NCBI GenBank assembly: GCA_023634235.1 | Contig: JAMKCF010000005.1 | Coordinates: 1,403,001-1,467,000 of the forward strand | Direction of reading: 5' to 3' | DNA: 64,000 nucleotides | DNA from: Pisaster brevispinus | Lineage: Eukaryota > Echinodermata > Asteroidea > Forcipulatida > Asteriidae | Part shown: positions 1 to 26,743 of the stretch, one piece after another | Layout of the letters: each line of letters starts with the position of its first letter | Position numbering within the stretch: the stretch's first letter is position 1 | The notes under the pieces: generated by a model | What the model saw: only the letters and a program-made list of their open reading frames with translations | Database searches by the model: none | Told to the model about the DNA's origin: nothing | Position numbers and translations under genes: made by a program

Positions 1-662
1 GCAAAATAAGCTGCAAAGCTTGTTGTTGGCATGAAAATCAATTTTTAAACAGCAACTGATATTCCAAAAACTATGACACAAGTTTATGTTGACCACATGA
101 TCTTGAGGTGTTAATGAATTAAAGGATGACATGTAAGGATTTCAATGACATGTGTAACGCCCTTACTTGGTTAAATACAGGATTAGTAGACAGGAAAACT
201 ATAACAGTTTGCAGCTATCCTGGGGACAGTTACGGAACTACCTCAAATTAGTTAAACCAGGCTATATTTGTAGTCAAGTCTGTTGGGATTGTACTAAACA
301 AGGGTGAAGTATTTCATGGGATTGAATGGGGTTGTCATCGCTTCTTTATATAAGACAAGCTTACTCACTTTAAATGCTGATGTCATCCTTTTATAAATGT
401 TGTTAAAGGAGTATTGCCTTGCATTTTTTTGTGAACCTCTTGCATGTTTTTCGGGTTTTTTTTTTTCATTCTAATCCAAAGAACATAGACCTTTAAAATA
501 CTAAAGAAAGAACAATGGCTGGATAGTATGCATGAATAAAGTTTTGCCATTTTTAGGTCAATGGTAAGTAGATCAAGTGTACACAAATTTGATGTTCCAC
601 CATACTTGCACATCAATAAATATTTAAAGCTGCTGTTTTTGTTCTAATACATTATTCAACAG
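1..662 (+). other. Upstream sequence, probably intron before the first coding exon
   Basis: No coding signal seen. A branch-like TTCTAATAC at about 643-651 and ATTATTCAACAG ending at 662 look like a splice acceptor. This fits a Smad gene whose 5'UTR begins in an exon outside the window. No promoter was recognised. Confidence 0.4.
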
Positions 663-731
663 ATACAGTTTCCAGCATTTCTAAAGGAGCTTCCTCGAGG
701 GCTGTGTGTAGAATTTGATTAATTTGGGTGA

Positions 732-14805
<14,074 letters not shown>

Positions 14806-17790
14806 TCACCCAGTTCCCATGGAGAACAGGGTGTCTGTTACAGTATCTATACAAATAGAGATGGTAAGGTTGTACTTCAGGTAGTAGCTTACTATAACAG
14901 ATTCATTGCAAAATGTTAATAACAAATGTGTGCTCTGTGCATGCAAAACATAGCTTGCAAATTTGAATGTTGAGAAAACCAATTCTTGACCTTAACTCAT
15001 ATAGAAAATAATGGGGAAAATTTCTAGTGGTTAAGTTTCTAGCTGAATTCCCACAATGAGTTCCTGCATCTACAACTGATGTGTAAAAGAGTATTTCCTG
15101 AGTGAAGTTATGCTGTAATGACTTACATAATTTAAGACAATAATCGTACAGACCATTTTTTATCGTACCGCAAGACACATTTATTCTGCTTAAACCAAAG
15201 AAGTATTGTTTTTAGATGATGACGGCTTTGATTATTGTAAATTGTCAAAAGCTTTACCAAATTCAATCAAATGATACAATGGCAAAGACCGAGAGCACTT
15301 ACTTGAGTAAGCCACTACAAACTCAAAAAAATAAAGCACTAGGCAAGACAATTATCTCACATTTTCCTTTTAAAAGTATTTTTACATTAAGAAATCATCA
15401 CTATTTTGACTTACTGGTGACCTTGGTATTAGTAATGTAATCTAGCTATTAAATTCATACCTGTGATAGACATACTCACCCTATCAACCTATCTACATGT
15501 AACATTTGGACAAATTGTCACTTGATAGTTCCTATTTAAGCTTACTTATTGTGTACTCCAAATATGCCTTATGGGTTGTGTCTTTACAAAATTCCAGATG
15601 ATTCATAAGGTGCCATCAATTATCACAACTGCCTTGAAATGGCACTCATGTAAAATGGACACATGCATCTCTGCTCTCAACCATGGAGCCACTGCAGTGC
15701 ACCACACATCTCTCTTAATGAAATATTGACATTTTCTTTGGGGATTTGAAGGTAGCTTTTGTCAGTGTTGTCGGCACCAGCGATTGTAATTAGTCAATGC
15801 AGAGCTGGGTGAAATGATCTTTTTAATATGTTGTAATACATCAGCAGTATCATTCATATCAGAAATAGTTTGTTTCATCAATGAGTGTGGAATTTAAATC
15901 TGCATATATTTATTGATTTCAAGCTAAACAGTTGATTAGTGGGGGTGTTGTGATGTTGCAGACTACAAACCAAAAAACTCTCCTCTTGATCTACATGTAT
16001 TTGATCTGCAATCACATATTTGCTTCGTGTTATCTTGTCTGGATCTTCCGGGATAAATCCTCGGCTACTTGAGATATATTTCATACTATGTATATTTGAT
16101 ATCCGTAAATCAGTGATCGAAATCAGCACTTGGATTCACATAAAATATTCACTGTTAATTGTTTTAAATCCTATACAAATTTATTGTTACCTAAATGTAT
16201 AATGTAGCTCAAATTGCCACTGTAAAATGAGATGTTATTTTAAATTGCTGACATAAATAAAGCTTGCATGTGCCCTTGAAATACATGTTAGTTGACATAA
16301 TAGCCTTGCATGTTATAAAGTAAATTTTCAGTTGAATTAAGGTTTGTGTAACTGCCAAAGTTTGTTTCCTACAGAGCCCTTTAACTAGTCTGTTGTCATT
16401 GTATATGATAAATACAGTTTGCCCTGTAGTAACTTCATAGAAACAGGGACTTTGTTTCTCTTATTTTATTTATTATTGATCTTTTTTAGGGGATTGGGAA
16501 GGGGGTATAATACTAAGTGGTATACGACGTAATTTATTTTTTAGATGAAGTTATAGTAGCCAACTTTATTTGTGCATGTTTCTTTTAAACATTATGAAAC
16601 CAGTATCCAAAATGCCTCTATGAAATTTTGATGGCATTTTATTCTCAGAACACCTTGTTTTAAGATAAGTTGGCAAAATGTTGTGTATTTTACAGGTTGT
16701 TTTATTTCCTGAATGTTAATAACTGTGTTGCAGTAAAATCATTGATGTGTAACTCATTATGCCCTCCATGGATGTAACTTATTATACAAACTGTACAAAT
16801 TAATGAACATATAAAATGTCCATGCTCACTGCAAAAAAATAAGCAAATCATTCAACAGAAGTTTTCTTAAAACTACTTGGAATGCTTAATGTATGGAAGA
16901 CTGCTATGATGGACTGATTTGTTAACTAGTAAACCTGGATTATTTGTAATGTTAAGATTTGTTTTGCATATTTTTTCCTGTTGGACTGTTGTTGGAAAGT
17001 CACGCACTCCAACTCATAGGAATCACAAGTGACTTAAAGAAACAAAATGTTCTGCCAAATAATTGTACAGAGATTAGAATTTAGTAGAATTTCATTGTTC
17101 ATGTAAATTGTAAGGTGTGTATAGATTGGATGGAAACTCAAACGGCCAAACTGCTAGTGTAGAAGGGAAATACTTTCACTCGGTCATTGTTAAGAATAAA
17201 TAAAAATATGAAACATGACCAATATGAATCACCTGGCACTATCAGAATATGGGATAAGGGAGAACAGTTTTCTGTCGACACCAAGTTTCCTTATTTCAAT
17301 AAATAAAGTTATTAGAAAAAGACTTGACTACAATTTGATATCTAGATTTCCATTAGTTTATAATAATCTACTGAATGTTGAGTTTAAGTGCTTTCATGGA
17401 GTCTATGGTTCAGCTCTGTATCACTAAATAATACAATATTCTCCTGAGTTTAGTCAACACAGCCAGGTCGTAGTTGGGATAACAATTTTAAAAGCTTAGC
17501 ATAAAGTGGTTGTCCGATTGTTGTTTGTGAGCAGTTTGTCAGGTTTTTTTTCTACTGCTGTATGATAAGTAGCTTAGCTCAGTCCTGAGATTGGAGCAGA
17601 AATAAAATTATGAGTAGTTTACAAACATGAATAATTGGCTTAAAATTTGTTTTATTTGAATAAATTTCTTGTTTTGCCTTTTCTAAAGTTCAATTGTTTT
17701 CAGATTAGTATTTTGATACATAAGAAGCAAAAAGTCTGCCCCCTTGTCTCCTTGTGTCAGACAGTCCAATAAATCTTATGTCTGCACTTT
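14806..17790 (+). other. Smad 3'UTR and downstream flank
   Basis: AT-rich, with no coding signal. AATAAA signals on the + strand occur at 15330, 16256, 17195, 17298, 17302 and 17601, so the 3'UTR could be 0.5-2.8 kb. The sequence alone does not say which is used. Confidence 0.5.
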
Positions 17791-17799
17791 GTAATGCAT

Positions 17800-17968
17800 C
17801 AGCCGTCGATTTCACCAAACTCTTCCTAACTTAGGATTAATCTTAGGACTTAGGACGAGTCCCAGCCTTGCACTGTAACATGTAAAACTTAAGATTAATC
17901 CTAAGTTAGGACTAGTTACTCGTCCTAACTCAGATAGGATTAATCCTAGCGTTTCGTGAAATCGGCTG
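17800..17968. mobile_element. Palindromic MITE of about 170 bp
   Basis: Ends CAGCCGTCGATTTCACCAAAC and GTTTCGTGAAATCGGCTGC are inverted repeats. The interior is made of alternating CTTAGGATTAATC and GATTAATCCTAAG blocks, so the single strand folds into a long hairpin. Target duplication not clear. Confidence 0.75.
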
Positions 17969-18324
17969 CAGGCACCAAGTATTCAGAGTCAGGATTCTCC
18001 TTCATTGATCACTATTTTTTCAGCATGGGTACAATCAAGTTTGTAATGGTACTACCTAGTACCTGAGTTGCCATATTTTTTACGAATCAATCGACTATAA
18101 AGTAGCATAAAGTGCGTTCGAGTGAACCACAGACCACACATGCGTGATTGAATGATATTGACTAAAGGTTAGCCCCGAACTTGGTCTAGCCTGAACATCT
18201 GACGTCACACTTCGAGGGCTTTGAGAGCGTGGCATGGCCAGATCCTGCCAGATGTACCTTTGACCTCACATTCATTTCGCATGCAGTCAAACATTACACG
18301 TAAACCTTAATGTACGCGCTGCAT

Positions 18325-18577
18325 GGGAGAGCAGACGACCGAAAGTGCAAGCTGACTTATCACCTCGGGGACCAATCAAAACGCAGATATGGAAAGCTTA
18401 GGTCACCGTACGTTTAGCCATGAAATAACTGTATCCAATGAAATCATTGGGCCTGTAGTAAGATCGGTGTCTGACAAGTCTATATCCCGTTAAGTGGACT
18501 AAGCGGTATTAGTTGGTAGATGGCGCTCTTTATACAGACCGTTAAAAATTATCCAGATAATTATCGTCTGCTCTCCC
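18325..18577. repeat. Inverted-repeat pair, 253 bp, possible MITE
   Basis: Perfect 14-bp inverted repeats GGGAGAGCAGACGA (18325-18338) and TCGTCTGCTCTCCC (18564-18577). The interior is unique and more GC-rich than the surroundings. No clear target duplication. Confidence 0.55.
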
Positions 18578-19451
18578 TGGTGAGAAAAAGGCGCAGTAAG
18601 GACGTAAACAACACACGTGTCGAAAAACGAACCAGTCTAAACTTGTGCATTGTGAAACTGAGATGGGTCGCCCAATATCGAGTCAGTAACTAGACTACAA
18701 GTTTAGCACGAAACCTTATTTGATGGTTGGTCATGGCAACCTGTTGATAAATGACTTTACTATTGAGCTGTTTTGAAGTATAACTGTAAAGTTCATATTT
18801 ATGGTACGTATCTAAAGAGTGTATAGTTTATGTAGCGTGTGAAAATTTGTATTTTATATGTATACCACTAGTACTTTTGATGAGGAACTGGGAGTTTATT
18901 TAGCACCAAAAATAATCATCGTCGTATATCTTAATTCTTATGATCTTCAATCACTGCACACAACATTACATGCATTATCGTCCGTTGCTCTGCCGTTGAC
19001 CAGTGTGTCGTAGGCTAGTGTGGGTTGGTAATGCACTAGTCAATTGTAACCCCGGCCCCCCAGGACCCGGGCAATAGCGGGGCACTAACCGGGATATGGC
19101 CGGGGATGTAACAGCCCAATGTGCCCCGGCCCGGAAAATGGGCCGGGAAATGGGCGGGGATCTACCCCGGGGGTCTACCCCGGGAGTGTACCGGGGACGT
19201 ACTTACATGTACAACTGTGCTGGGCCGTACATCGTCTCAAAAGGGCCGGGGAACGGGCGGCGGGGGAAATACCCCGGGAGTTTACCTGAGACATACTCGC
19301 AATTGTGCCGGGCCGTATGTGGGTTAACACTGGTCTGCACAAGGACTGAACAGAGGTTTTTTTATTTGACTATGATTTGAGTGTAAATGAGAGTGAGCCC
19401 AAGTTTTGTGATGTTTCTACGGCTCGATAGTGCCAGAGTCGTTACCCATCA

Positions 19452-20259
19452 CAGTGTTCTCCAACTTAGAAAAATAAAGGTTGGTGCTGGGTGTGGTGAA
19501 AACTGCGAGGGGGTCTGTACAATGCGAGCGCGAAGCGCGAAGCCCCTATGGCCCGGGGTCCAGGAAAACTTTTGATCCTAGATGCTCTGTGGTGCATTCT
19601 AAGGTGAATCCTGGCCACTTTCCTCAGACTTTTTTGAGGAAATATTTTTAAAGTTTTTAAGAACACGAAGTACAATACTGGTTTTCTAAACACTTACTTG
19701 AAATAAAAACCAATGAATAGATATTCATTCTTCAATTTTGTTTGTTTGTTCTATCGATGAAAACCTGAAAATGTGTTGCTGAAATGTGTCAACATCATCA
19801 AGTGTGTACTTCGCCCGGGGCCGTACGTTTGCATTGATGCACACAATTTTTTGAAGCATCAAAAAAAAAAAAAAAAAAAAAAAAAAGACCCACACACACA
19901 CACACGGAAATTTGCGTTTATCTTATCCCCTAATTTCTTCCCTTAATAATCCTTTTTTCATCAACAACCATTTTCATGGATATGTGATTTGAGAATCGGT
20001 TTTATAGAACTTCTTTTGCAATGAAATCTTTGTGTTAACGATCGATCGACGAAGCACGATGGAGAAAAAAATCAATGAACTTTGCCCTGCAACGCCCTCT
20101 ATCGGCAAAAGTTGTCGATGCTTGAATAGCCTTAACCCAACCCCAAAAATGTAAACGTGGCGGCAACATTTTAAAGCTTGGCGGCGATTATAAAGTGTGG
20201 CGCGCGCCGCAGAAAGCGTGGCGTTGCGCCACGTCTTTTCTATAGGTTGGAGAACACTG
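19452..20259. mobile_element. Nested inverted-repeat transposon, 808 bp
   Basis: Perfect 14-bp terminal repeats CAGTGTTCTCCAAC (19452-19465) and GTTGGAGAACACTG (20246-20259) are flanked by CATCA on both sides (19447-19451; 20260-20264), a possible 5-bp target duplication. CAGTG-type ends are common in hAT elements. It contains a block (19525-19640) also found at 28845-28980, and an A26 run followed by (CA)n at 19861-19905. Confidence 0.78.
19861..19905 (+). repeat. A26 run followed by (CA)n microsatellite
   Basis: Twenty-six adenines at 19861-19886, then GACC and alternating CA to 19905. Confidence 0.95.
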
Positions 20260-20752
20260 CATCACAGAGCAAGCATTTTTATATTTGAGTAGACTGGTCC
20301 CACATCTTGGTTTGAGGTCTCCTTGGGAGAGTCTGCGCTGTCGAGCAGTATGTTTCCGGCGGTCGCCATTTTTAGTTTGTACAGATTGAAAATGGCATTC
20401 CGCACGTAAGAAAAGCCCGGATGTCAGACAAACGTTCCACCATTGTACAGTGCTCTGTGATCTGGGACTGTCACGTTTCTTCATTCATAGTTCTAATCCA
20501 TGAATACAAACCAATATTCCTCACTAACTTGTCCAAAAAGTATGTATGGTAGGCCTACACGTTAACAATTCACAAAATCACTTCCCGGCCCATGTCCCCG
20601 CTATCCCCGGGCCCTGGGGGGCCGGGGTGACAATTGACTAGTGCATAAAGACCAATATGGCAAGTTGAAAAGTATAGCAAAACTCATAAAAAAAAAAAAG
20701 TTAATAATCTAAATGTTAATAACATTAATGTGGTGCTGGACTCAAAATCCTG

Positions 20753-22995
20753 TAGGGGGACACACCGTCAGGCGTCACCAGCTTTGTGTTGGGCTATTTT
20801 TGGCTACAATGTACCATGGAGGTAGTACTAAATACACATGAAATACTAATACAAACCCAAACATGACTCTAAACTTGTGTTTCAGGACTGAGTAGACACA
20901 CATGGTAGAGCAGGACAGTCCATTGTATTGTATTGTAATTTTTACTTTCAGTTCTAACAATTACAATACAAGTTAATTACTGACAGTGACACCACTGTAC
21001 CAAACTCAACTGTGTATTAACTAAGTTAAATAAATATTGAAAATTGAATGTAAGATTTTTATAAATTAAGAATTTATAAGAGATTCCATGCAACGGAAGC
21101 GTGTTTCACACTCCACAGCATGGGGGTCAGCAAGACATAAACCCAGAGGCAATATCCCTAACAGCGGGTGCCATGGCTTGTGAGTCGTGGGGGCTAGAGA
21201 GGCATAAACCCAGAGGCAAGAACTAGCTAGCTAAATTGCGATAATTGTAACCCTCCATCCTCCCAATGGTCGCAGACGGGAGGTTAACGAGACAACCTAG
21301 TAATAGTGGCAGTAGCGACTCACCTATGTGCAATTTAAACCTTTTTTGTCAGACTAGCGACCAGATTTGCCAAATTTTTACCACTTTCAAAAATTATGAC
21401 ACACATTCTAAGAGCTCGGGAGGATGAAGGGTTATGATCATTGCAATTACTTTCAGAATCCACACTTATTTTCTTCAAGACTGGTGCCTTTTAATTTTAA
21501 CAAACGCTGTACTGCTATTACAAGGCTTCGTTAGTAGCATTACTAGTTTGTGAGATTATCGCCTTTAGATTTGTTGTGCTTGTTGGACCTTTTACTTTTT
21601 GTTTTACCATATTGGGGGTTTGTTTCTTTGTGATGTTTTTGGGATGATCTTTGGATGCAGAAGGAACGTTCTTCATGGCTTTGTCTAGCCCACATTGTTG
21701 GGCTGTTACATGTATGGCTCTCTAAAACGGATGTCGGACACTTCATACCTTTACCACTTCGTACCCGGAACACTTCATACCTTCGAGTCACTTCATATCT
21801 TGGTAAAGCTGGTCACTTCGCACCGTCAGCTGAGTCACTTCGTACCTTTGGCCCTCTACTGTTGGATGTCAGTAAAATGTCATCTTGCTATAAATGCTCC
21901 TTTGTTATTTTAGTTGTACATTTTTTTCATTATCAGTTCTTTTCGACAAAAGTGTTTAAAAAAAACCCTAATTACAACTTATTTATCAATGTTTATTTAT
22001 TACGTTATAAGAAAAACCCAAATATTTTCTTCTTATATTTGCTTCCCCTGACATTAAAACTTGCAATCTTTCATGTAATGAAAATGATTCACAATTGCAC
22101 TCAATCATTATTTAAATGTATGATTTTTTAAAAGGATCTATAATTTGATTGGTTACACGCTCATCTGATCACTATACATGTGTGTAGGGTTCTTCAATTT
22201 GTTTATTAACTGTCCTGTCCCTAAATTGATAAAAGTCTTCGCAAAAGTTGAAGCAAAGAACCACCATAACTTGTCATTACACAATCTATTAATCACATGA
22301 CCCCCACTACATGAATTGTTCATGGCCCGCGCGGCGCCCTCAAGTGATATATTGTAAGTATTGTAATTTTAACAAGCAACAAATCGTTAGTTGGTGCTCA
22401 ATTCATATCGAGTCTAGTCAGAACTGGTCATTAATGAGTCTCAGGCAGTCACCCTCTCGAAACGAGGCAGAAAACCATAATAAGTTGGAGGTATGAAAGG
22501 TATAAAGTGTCTTGTAAGAAGGTACGAAGTGACTCGGCTGACGGTATGAAGTGTCCAGGATATGAAGTGTCCAAAGTCACTTTGTACCTTGTAAAAGTTA
22601 CGAAGTGTCCCGGGTACGAAAAGGTAAAGGTACGAAGTGACGCGACACCTCTAAGACTGTAAGACCGATAATACCGTTTGGGTAGATTGGGCTGACTTGT
22701 GTATATGTCGGTTGTTTACAATGACTTTCTGCTGGATGGATATGCAGACTGGATCCTCATGTCTTGCCATTGTTTATAATATTTACATACTTAGAGCACC
22801 AGTCTACTTGCAACATTGGGCAACAATGTCACTTAAATGTGACTCTTGCAATGCTTTTGTTTTTGCGAACATTTCTCATTAATAAGTGACATTTTGATAA
22901 CTTTGTTTTTATAAAAGCCTCCTAAAAATTATTATTTGTGATTCTATGATCACTAAATTATATAAACAGTAAATTGGTACGCTTCTCTAAAGAAA
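20753..22995 (+). mobile_element. Diverged inverted-repeat element (copy A), interrupted by another transposon
   Basis: The left end AGGGGGACACACC and the following TTGGGCTATTTTTGGCTA match the left end of copy B (58338). Interior blocks at 21080-21300, 21560-21700 and 22690-22990 match B at 58690-58960, 59090-59220 and 59450-59750 in the same order and orientation. The right end is degraded compared with B. A 921-bp element (21729-22649) is inserted in it. No intact coding region recognised. Confidence 0.7.
21729..22649. mobile_element. Transposon with arrays of CACTTCRTACC at both ends
   Basis: Six copies of CACTTCRYAYC lie in 21739-21846 and six inverted copies (GGTAYGAAGTG and variants) in 22499-22639. 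This is the arrangement of multiple subterminal transposase-binding sites seen in some hAT and CACTA elements. Flanks TCTAAAAC (21721-21728) and TCTAAGAC (22650-22657) match at 7 of 8 bases, suggesting an 8-bp target duplication. It is inserted in copy A. The interior (about 22220-22320) shares a block with 59775-59870. Confidence 0.75.
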
Positions 22996-25900
22996 GAAAT
23001 ATGGTTGTATCTTATATGATGTATTTTCTTTCAAAACTTGATATTGAAAAGGTGTTACACCATAAAATCATAATTTATAATTGGGCATAACTAAACAAAA
23101 ATTTAATAAGCAAGACCTAGTTCCCAAAGAACAAATCTACACAGCAAAGCAGATATGCACATGGTGTTACCGCAAACTGAAACAGTACACAACACTCTGA
23201 CTTTATGCTTCATGTACACAAGCACATTTTCATAGACACTGGATGAATTTAATAAAAACAATTATGGCAAAGTGGAAAGTAGACTTTCAGCAACAAAAAT
23301 AAAAGGACACTTTTTATAGGTTGGTGAACATCTAGCTTGTATTCTGATTGAAAACTGCTTGCTGAGCACTGTAAGTTATAGGGGAACCCATGCTACATGT
23401 ATTGTCTATTGCTAATAATATTCTTAAGTTAAACTTTAATCAAATAATATGCAGTTTACCATTCAGTACATGTGTGGTTTAAGGTGTGGTTAAAATGTTG
23501 TTTGTTTGTTTGTTTTTTTTTTTCGGGGGGGGGGGGGGCGAGGGTAGGTCATTGTAAGTTTTTGTTTTCCTCCTGCAACCTTGAGTTTTGTTCTTGAAGG
23601 GGAAAGTTATTTTATTCCTGTATGAGAAAAATATAAATTTTGTAATATAACCACATGTAGAAGGCTAAAAGAAAATGCAGTTTTATTTGTTCTTTCAAAA
23701 ACGGTAAAATTACTTTAGTGTTCAACATGTACTGTATGGAGGGGTAGAGTGGGGGGTGTTTATAATCAGATGTGAAGGAAAGAAAGAACAAAACTTGCAT
23801 TTTGTATTGTAATAAGGGGTGCTTGGTCTGCAGAAAAGATCCAGAGATTATGAGATGCAATTATTTGAGATTTAACCTTGGACTGGTTGTGCTGGCATAG
23901 CATTTCTCTTGGAAAGAAATGCATTCTACAACTGAGTAATTTTTGTGAATCCAAAATGTGGCCCTCTTCAGACTGAGACTTGAAGTTTTGTAAAATTGAT
24001 TCCAACTCTGCCATCTGGATAACAGTACAATGCATCTAATAATTGATTAATATAATATGTCAGTTGCATGCCAGAGTTTTACTACCATTTGCATTTTTAC
24101 CAGAATCCTGTTCGTATGTCAGTACATGTACATCACATTCATGTGCATCTGCTCTCACTGCATCTCACTCATTTCATCATTCATTTCTTATGACAGAAAC
24201 TGAAAATGTTTACAAAAAATTGAGAATTTGCCAAAAAAATACATGTGTGAAAGCGAATACAAACATGATATTTTTCGTCAAACATATTTGAAAAAAACTT
24301 GTTCATAATCCTTGGAGCCAGTATGTACTGTGTTTTAAAACACTTTGTGCCAATATTTTAAAATATTTTCCTTGCCTCTGCGCAGTATTATTTAAAAAAC
24401 ACTTTTTGGACCTTCCGGAGTAATCATTTTTTTTGTCACAATGAAACCCTGACTTGACCAAGGATGGACAACAAAGGTTCTCATAATAAACACGAGCATG
24501 TTGTTCCCTAGTATGAGTATGCTTTCACCGAAAATCGCAAAACCTAGGCCATCAGCCACGGCTGATAATCTGCCACGGTGTGCTGGAATCTCGGAAAACT
24601 TGGACTTGCCTCCCACTGAGCCTAATACAATAATAAACAATGCTGGCACTTGTCAATTTTTGTATGCCACATTTGTATAACAAAAGGACAAAGTCCTGGA
24701 ATCGTGGAATACTTAATAACCCACCCCTGTTAAAAGGGACATTTTGTGCATGAATTTCAGTACCCTCTGTCCGTCTTTGTACAGGGGAAACTAAACATAG
24801 TACAGTTAGTGCATGCCTGTACATTGGTTGAATATACCCATCAGCCATTCAACCGACTGCAAAAAATTGAGGGCGCTCCGAAGTTATTCTTGGCGGTGAA
24901 AAACATTTGCCATAAGCGAGTTTGATGTGTAGTGGTAGAGTGGATATTGCCTATGGTGAATTTACATGTAGGTCACCATTAGCAACATGGTAGAAACAAG
25001 TGAACTCATGTGGATGGAAATGATGTAGGGAAGGATGATACCTTATAGATTATTGATTGCTAAAGCTTCATGTATTATCAGATTACATGAAAATCTAATA
25101 TGCAATAATGCATTAAGTACAATAAACACAAACGATTTTTTGTGAAACGTGAAATTGTGTGAAACAGTTGCAAATTTGACATTCTATATGTCAATTTTTT
25201 CAAGAAGCGTATCCTGCATTTTTCAGTCCATTAAAATTAACATGTAATATTTTCATTTCGATAGGTTTTGATAACAACATAAAAGGGAGTACGTTCTACA
25301 TATTGGCAAATTTAAAGCTGTTGGTAAGTTGCTTGTTTTATACTATAAAATAACAACTAGAAATCCAGTTTACCCATAACAAGGTGTTCGTGATTGATGT
25401 TATGAAATGATGATTGTATCAGTTGATGGCAACACTTTTACCATTCAACTTGAAATTAAGGCTTTTTAATAGTTTTTCCTTTATACTTCCGGTTAGTGAA
25501 ACGTTGGTTGAGTTTTTAAGGACCTTTCCGATTGGTTCATGAATTATCAGGTTTTTTTTTCTTCAAATATAAAATTTTTATTAAATGTAGTTCGACACCA
25601 GATGACATCATCATGATGTCATTGTTCAGTTCTGGACTTGATATTGAAGTTCAGTTGTGTGATGAGTTTTCAGGTTCAATTCTGTTTCATTTTTGAATCA
25701 GAGTGATCCTATGTAATGCCAATTTCCATCCGTCTGCCCATCCAGCCATCTGTTTGGCCATTGGCAATCAGTTTGAATGTTAAAGTTTTGGTATGAAGTT
25801 TCAACCTTTAAGTGTCGAGTTGTTTTATGGGATCTAAAATCCCCAAGTGAGGTCAGTATACAGTGACAGTAATTTTTTTGTGGTTCTCAACCATGTTTTT

Positions 25901-26068
25901 AAGGAAAAGTTTTTTTAAGGAAATAAACAAGTTAAGCTAAACATTGCTCCCTGTATTTTAAAGAGCCAAAGTCAGAGTAACTGTTGAAGTTTTAAAACTG
26001 ACTTATCACTTTGACTGAACAACTAGGCTTATTATAACAGACATGCACATATTGCACAGTCAACATAA
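22996..26068. other. Non-coding stretch without recognised genes
   Basis: AT-rich. A G14 run at about 23525-23538 is preceded by a T-rich tract. Open frames here are short and show no recognisable protein features. No further repeat was identified with confidence. Confidence 0.5.
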
Positions 26069-26069
26069 G

Positions 26070-26545
26070 AATGAAACTTATGATTGTTTCACTGGTTCCA
26101 GATGAGTTAGTTAAAAGAATGAGAAACCTTGGATGTCCTTATGCAATGATGTATATATTTGAAGCATCAAATTTTGCCACTGACAGGTACATTCATATAA
26201 ACGAATAAAACTCATAAGTTTGAGGTTATGGTTCCAGTTGAGTAGGCTAAAAGAATAGAAACATTGAATGTCCATATAACTCCTTATTGCAATGTGGTAT
26301 GGACATGAAACTTGTATACAAATTTGTATAAAAGAATAAAACTCATAAGTATGACACCTTTCCAGTTGAACAAGCTAAAAAAATATGGAAACCTTGAGTG
26401 GCCATAACTCCTTCTCGCAATGAAGTATCAACTTGGAACTTAAACCAAATAATTTTATTGCCACTGACATGCAGATTCATATGAAAAGAATATGACTCAT
26501 GATTGTGACACTGTTTCCAGTTGAATGAGCTAAATCAACAAAAAT
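26070..26545 (+). repeat. Diverged tandem repeat, about 130-150 bp unit, four copies
   Basis: Unit starts at about 26069, 26203, 26334 and 26488 each read GAATAAAACTCATAAGT or a variant. TTCCAGTTGAnnnnGCTAAA follows, then GAAACCTTGAnTGnCCATAACTCC in the first three. The spacing of 134, 131 and 154 bp and the divergence indicate an old tandem array. The last copy is truncated. Confidence 0.75.
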
Positions 26546-26743
26546 ATAGGTTTTAGAATATGGTTCCTAACAGGCAAATATTCTAAATTTATAATTATCT
26601 TAACTTACAAGAATTATGTTTTTATTTGTGTGAAATATCGCGCAAATCAACCCCTCTGCCCCCTTAACCAACAATTCCCCATGGTGCCTATTAGTTTCTG
26701 TTCCCAGTCAGCCCTCACCCATCCTGAGCCCCTCTGTCACTTC

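Larger units (their letters stand above)
19031..20646. mobile_element. GC-rich inverted-repeat element, 1.6 kb, with a nested insertion
   Basis: Terminal inverted repeats of about 55 bp start ATGCACTAGTCAATTGT (19031-19047) and end ACAATTGACTAGTGCAT (20630-20646), followed inward by CCCCGGCCCCCCAGG. The left interior (19080-19320) is filled with CCGGGG/CCCGGG motifs, far more GC-rich than the window average. A separate 808-bp element sits inside. No transposase recognised. Confidence 0.82.

Noticed and set aside
18100..18720. Possible CpG-rich promoter downstream of Smad
   Set aside because: The segment is bounded in part by inverted repeats, has no coding exon following it, and no core promoter motif stands out.
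21655..22131. 158-codon open frame
   Set aside because: It crosses from one transposon into another through the CACTTCRTACC array, so it cannot be a real gene.
21739..22639. CRISPR array (regularly repeated short motif)
   Set aside because: The repeats are 11 bp with irregular 3-15 bp gaps and are inverted between the two ends. This is a eukaryotic transposon, not a CRISPR array.
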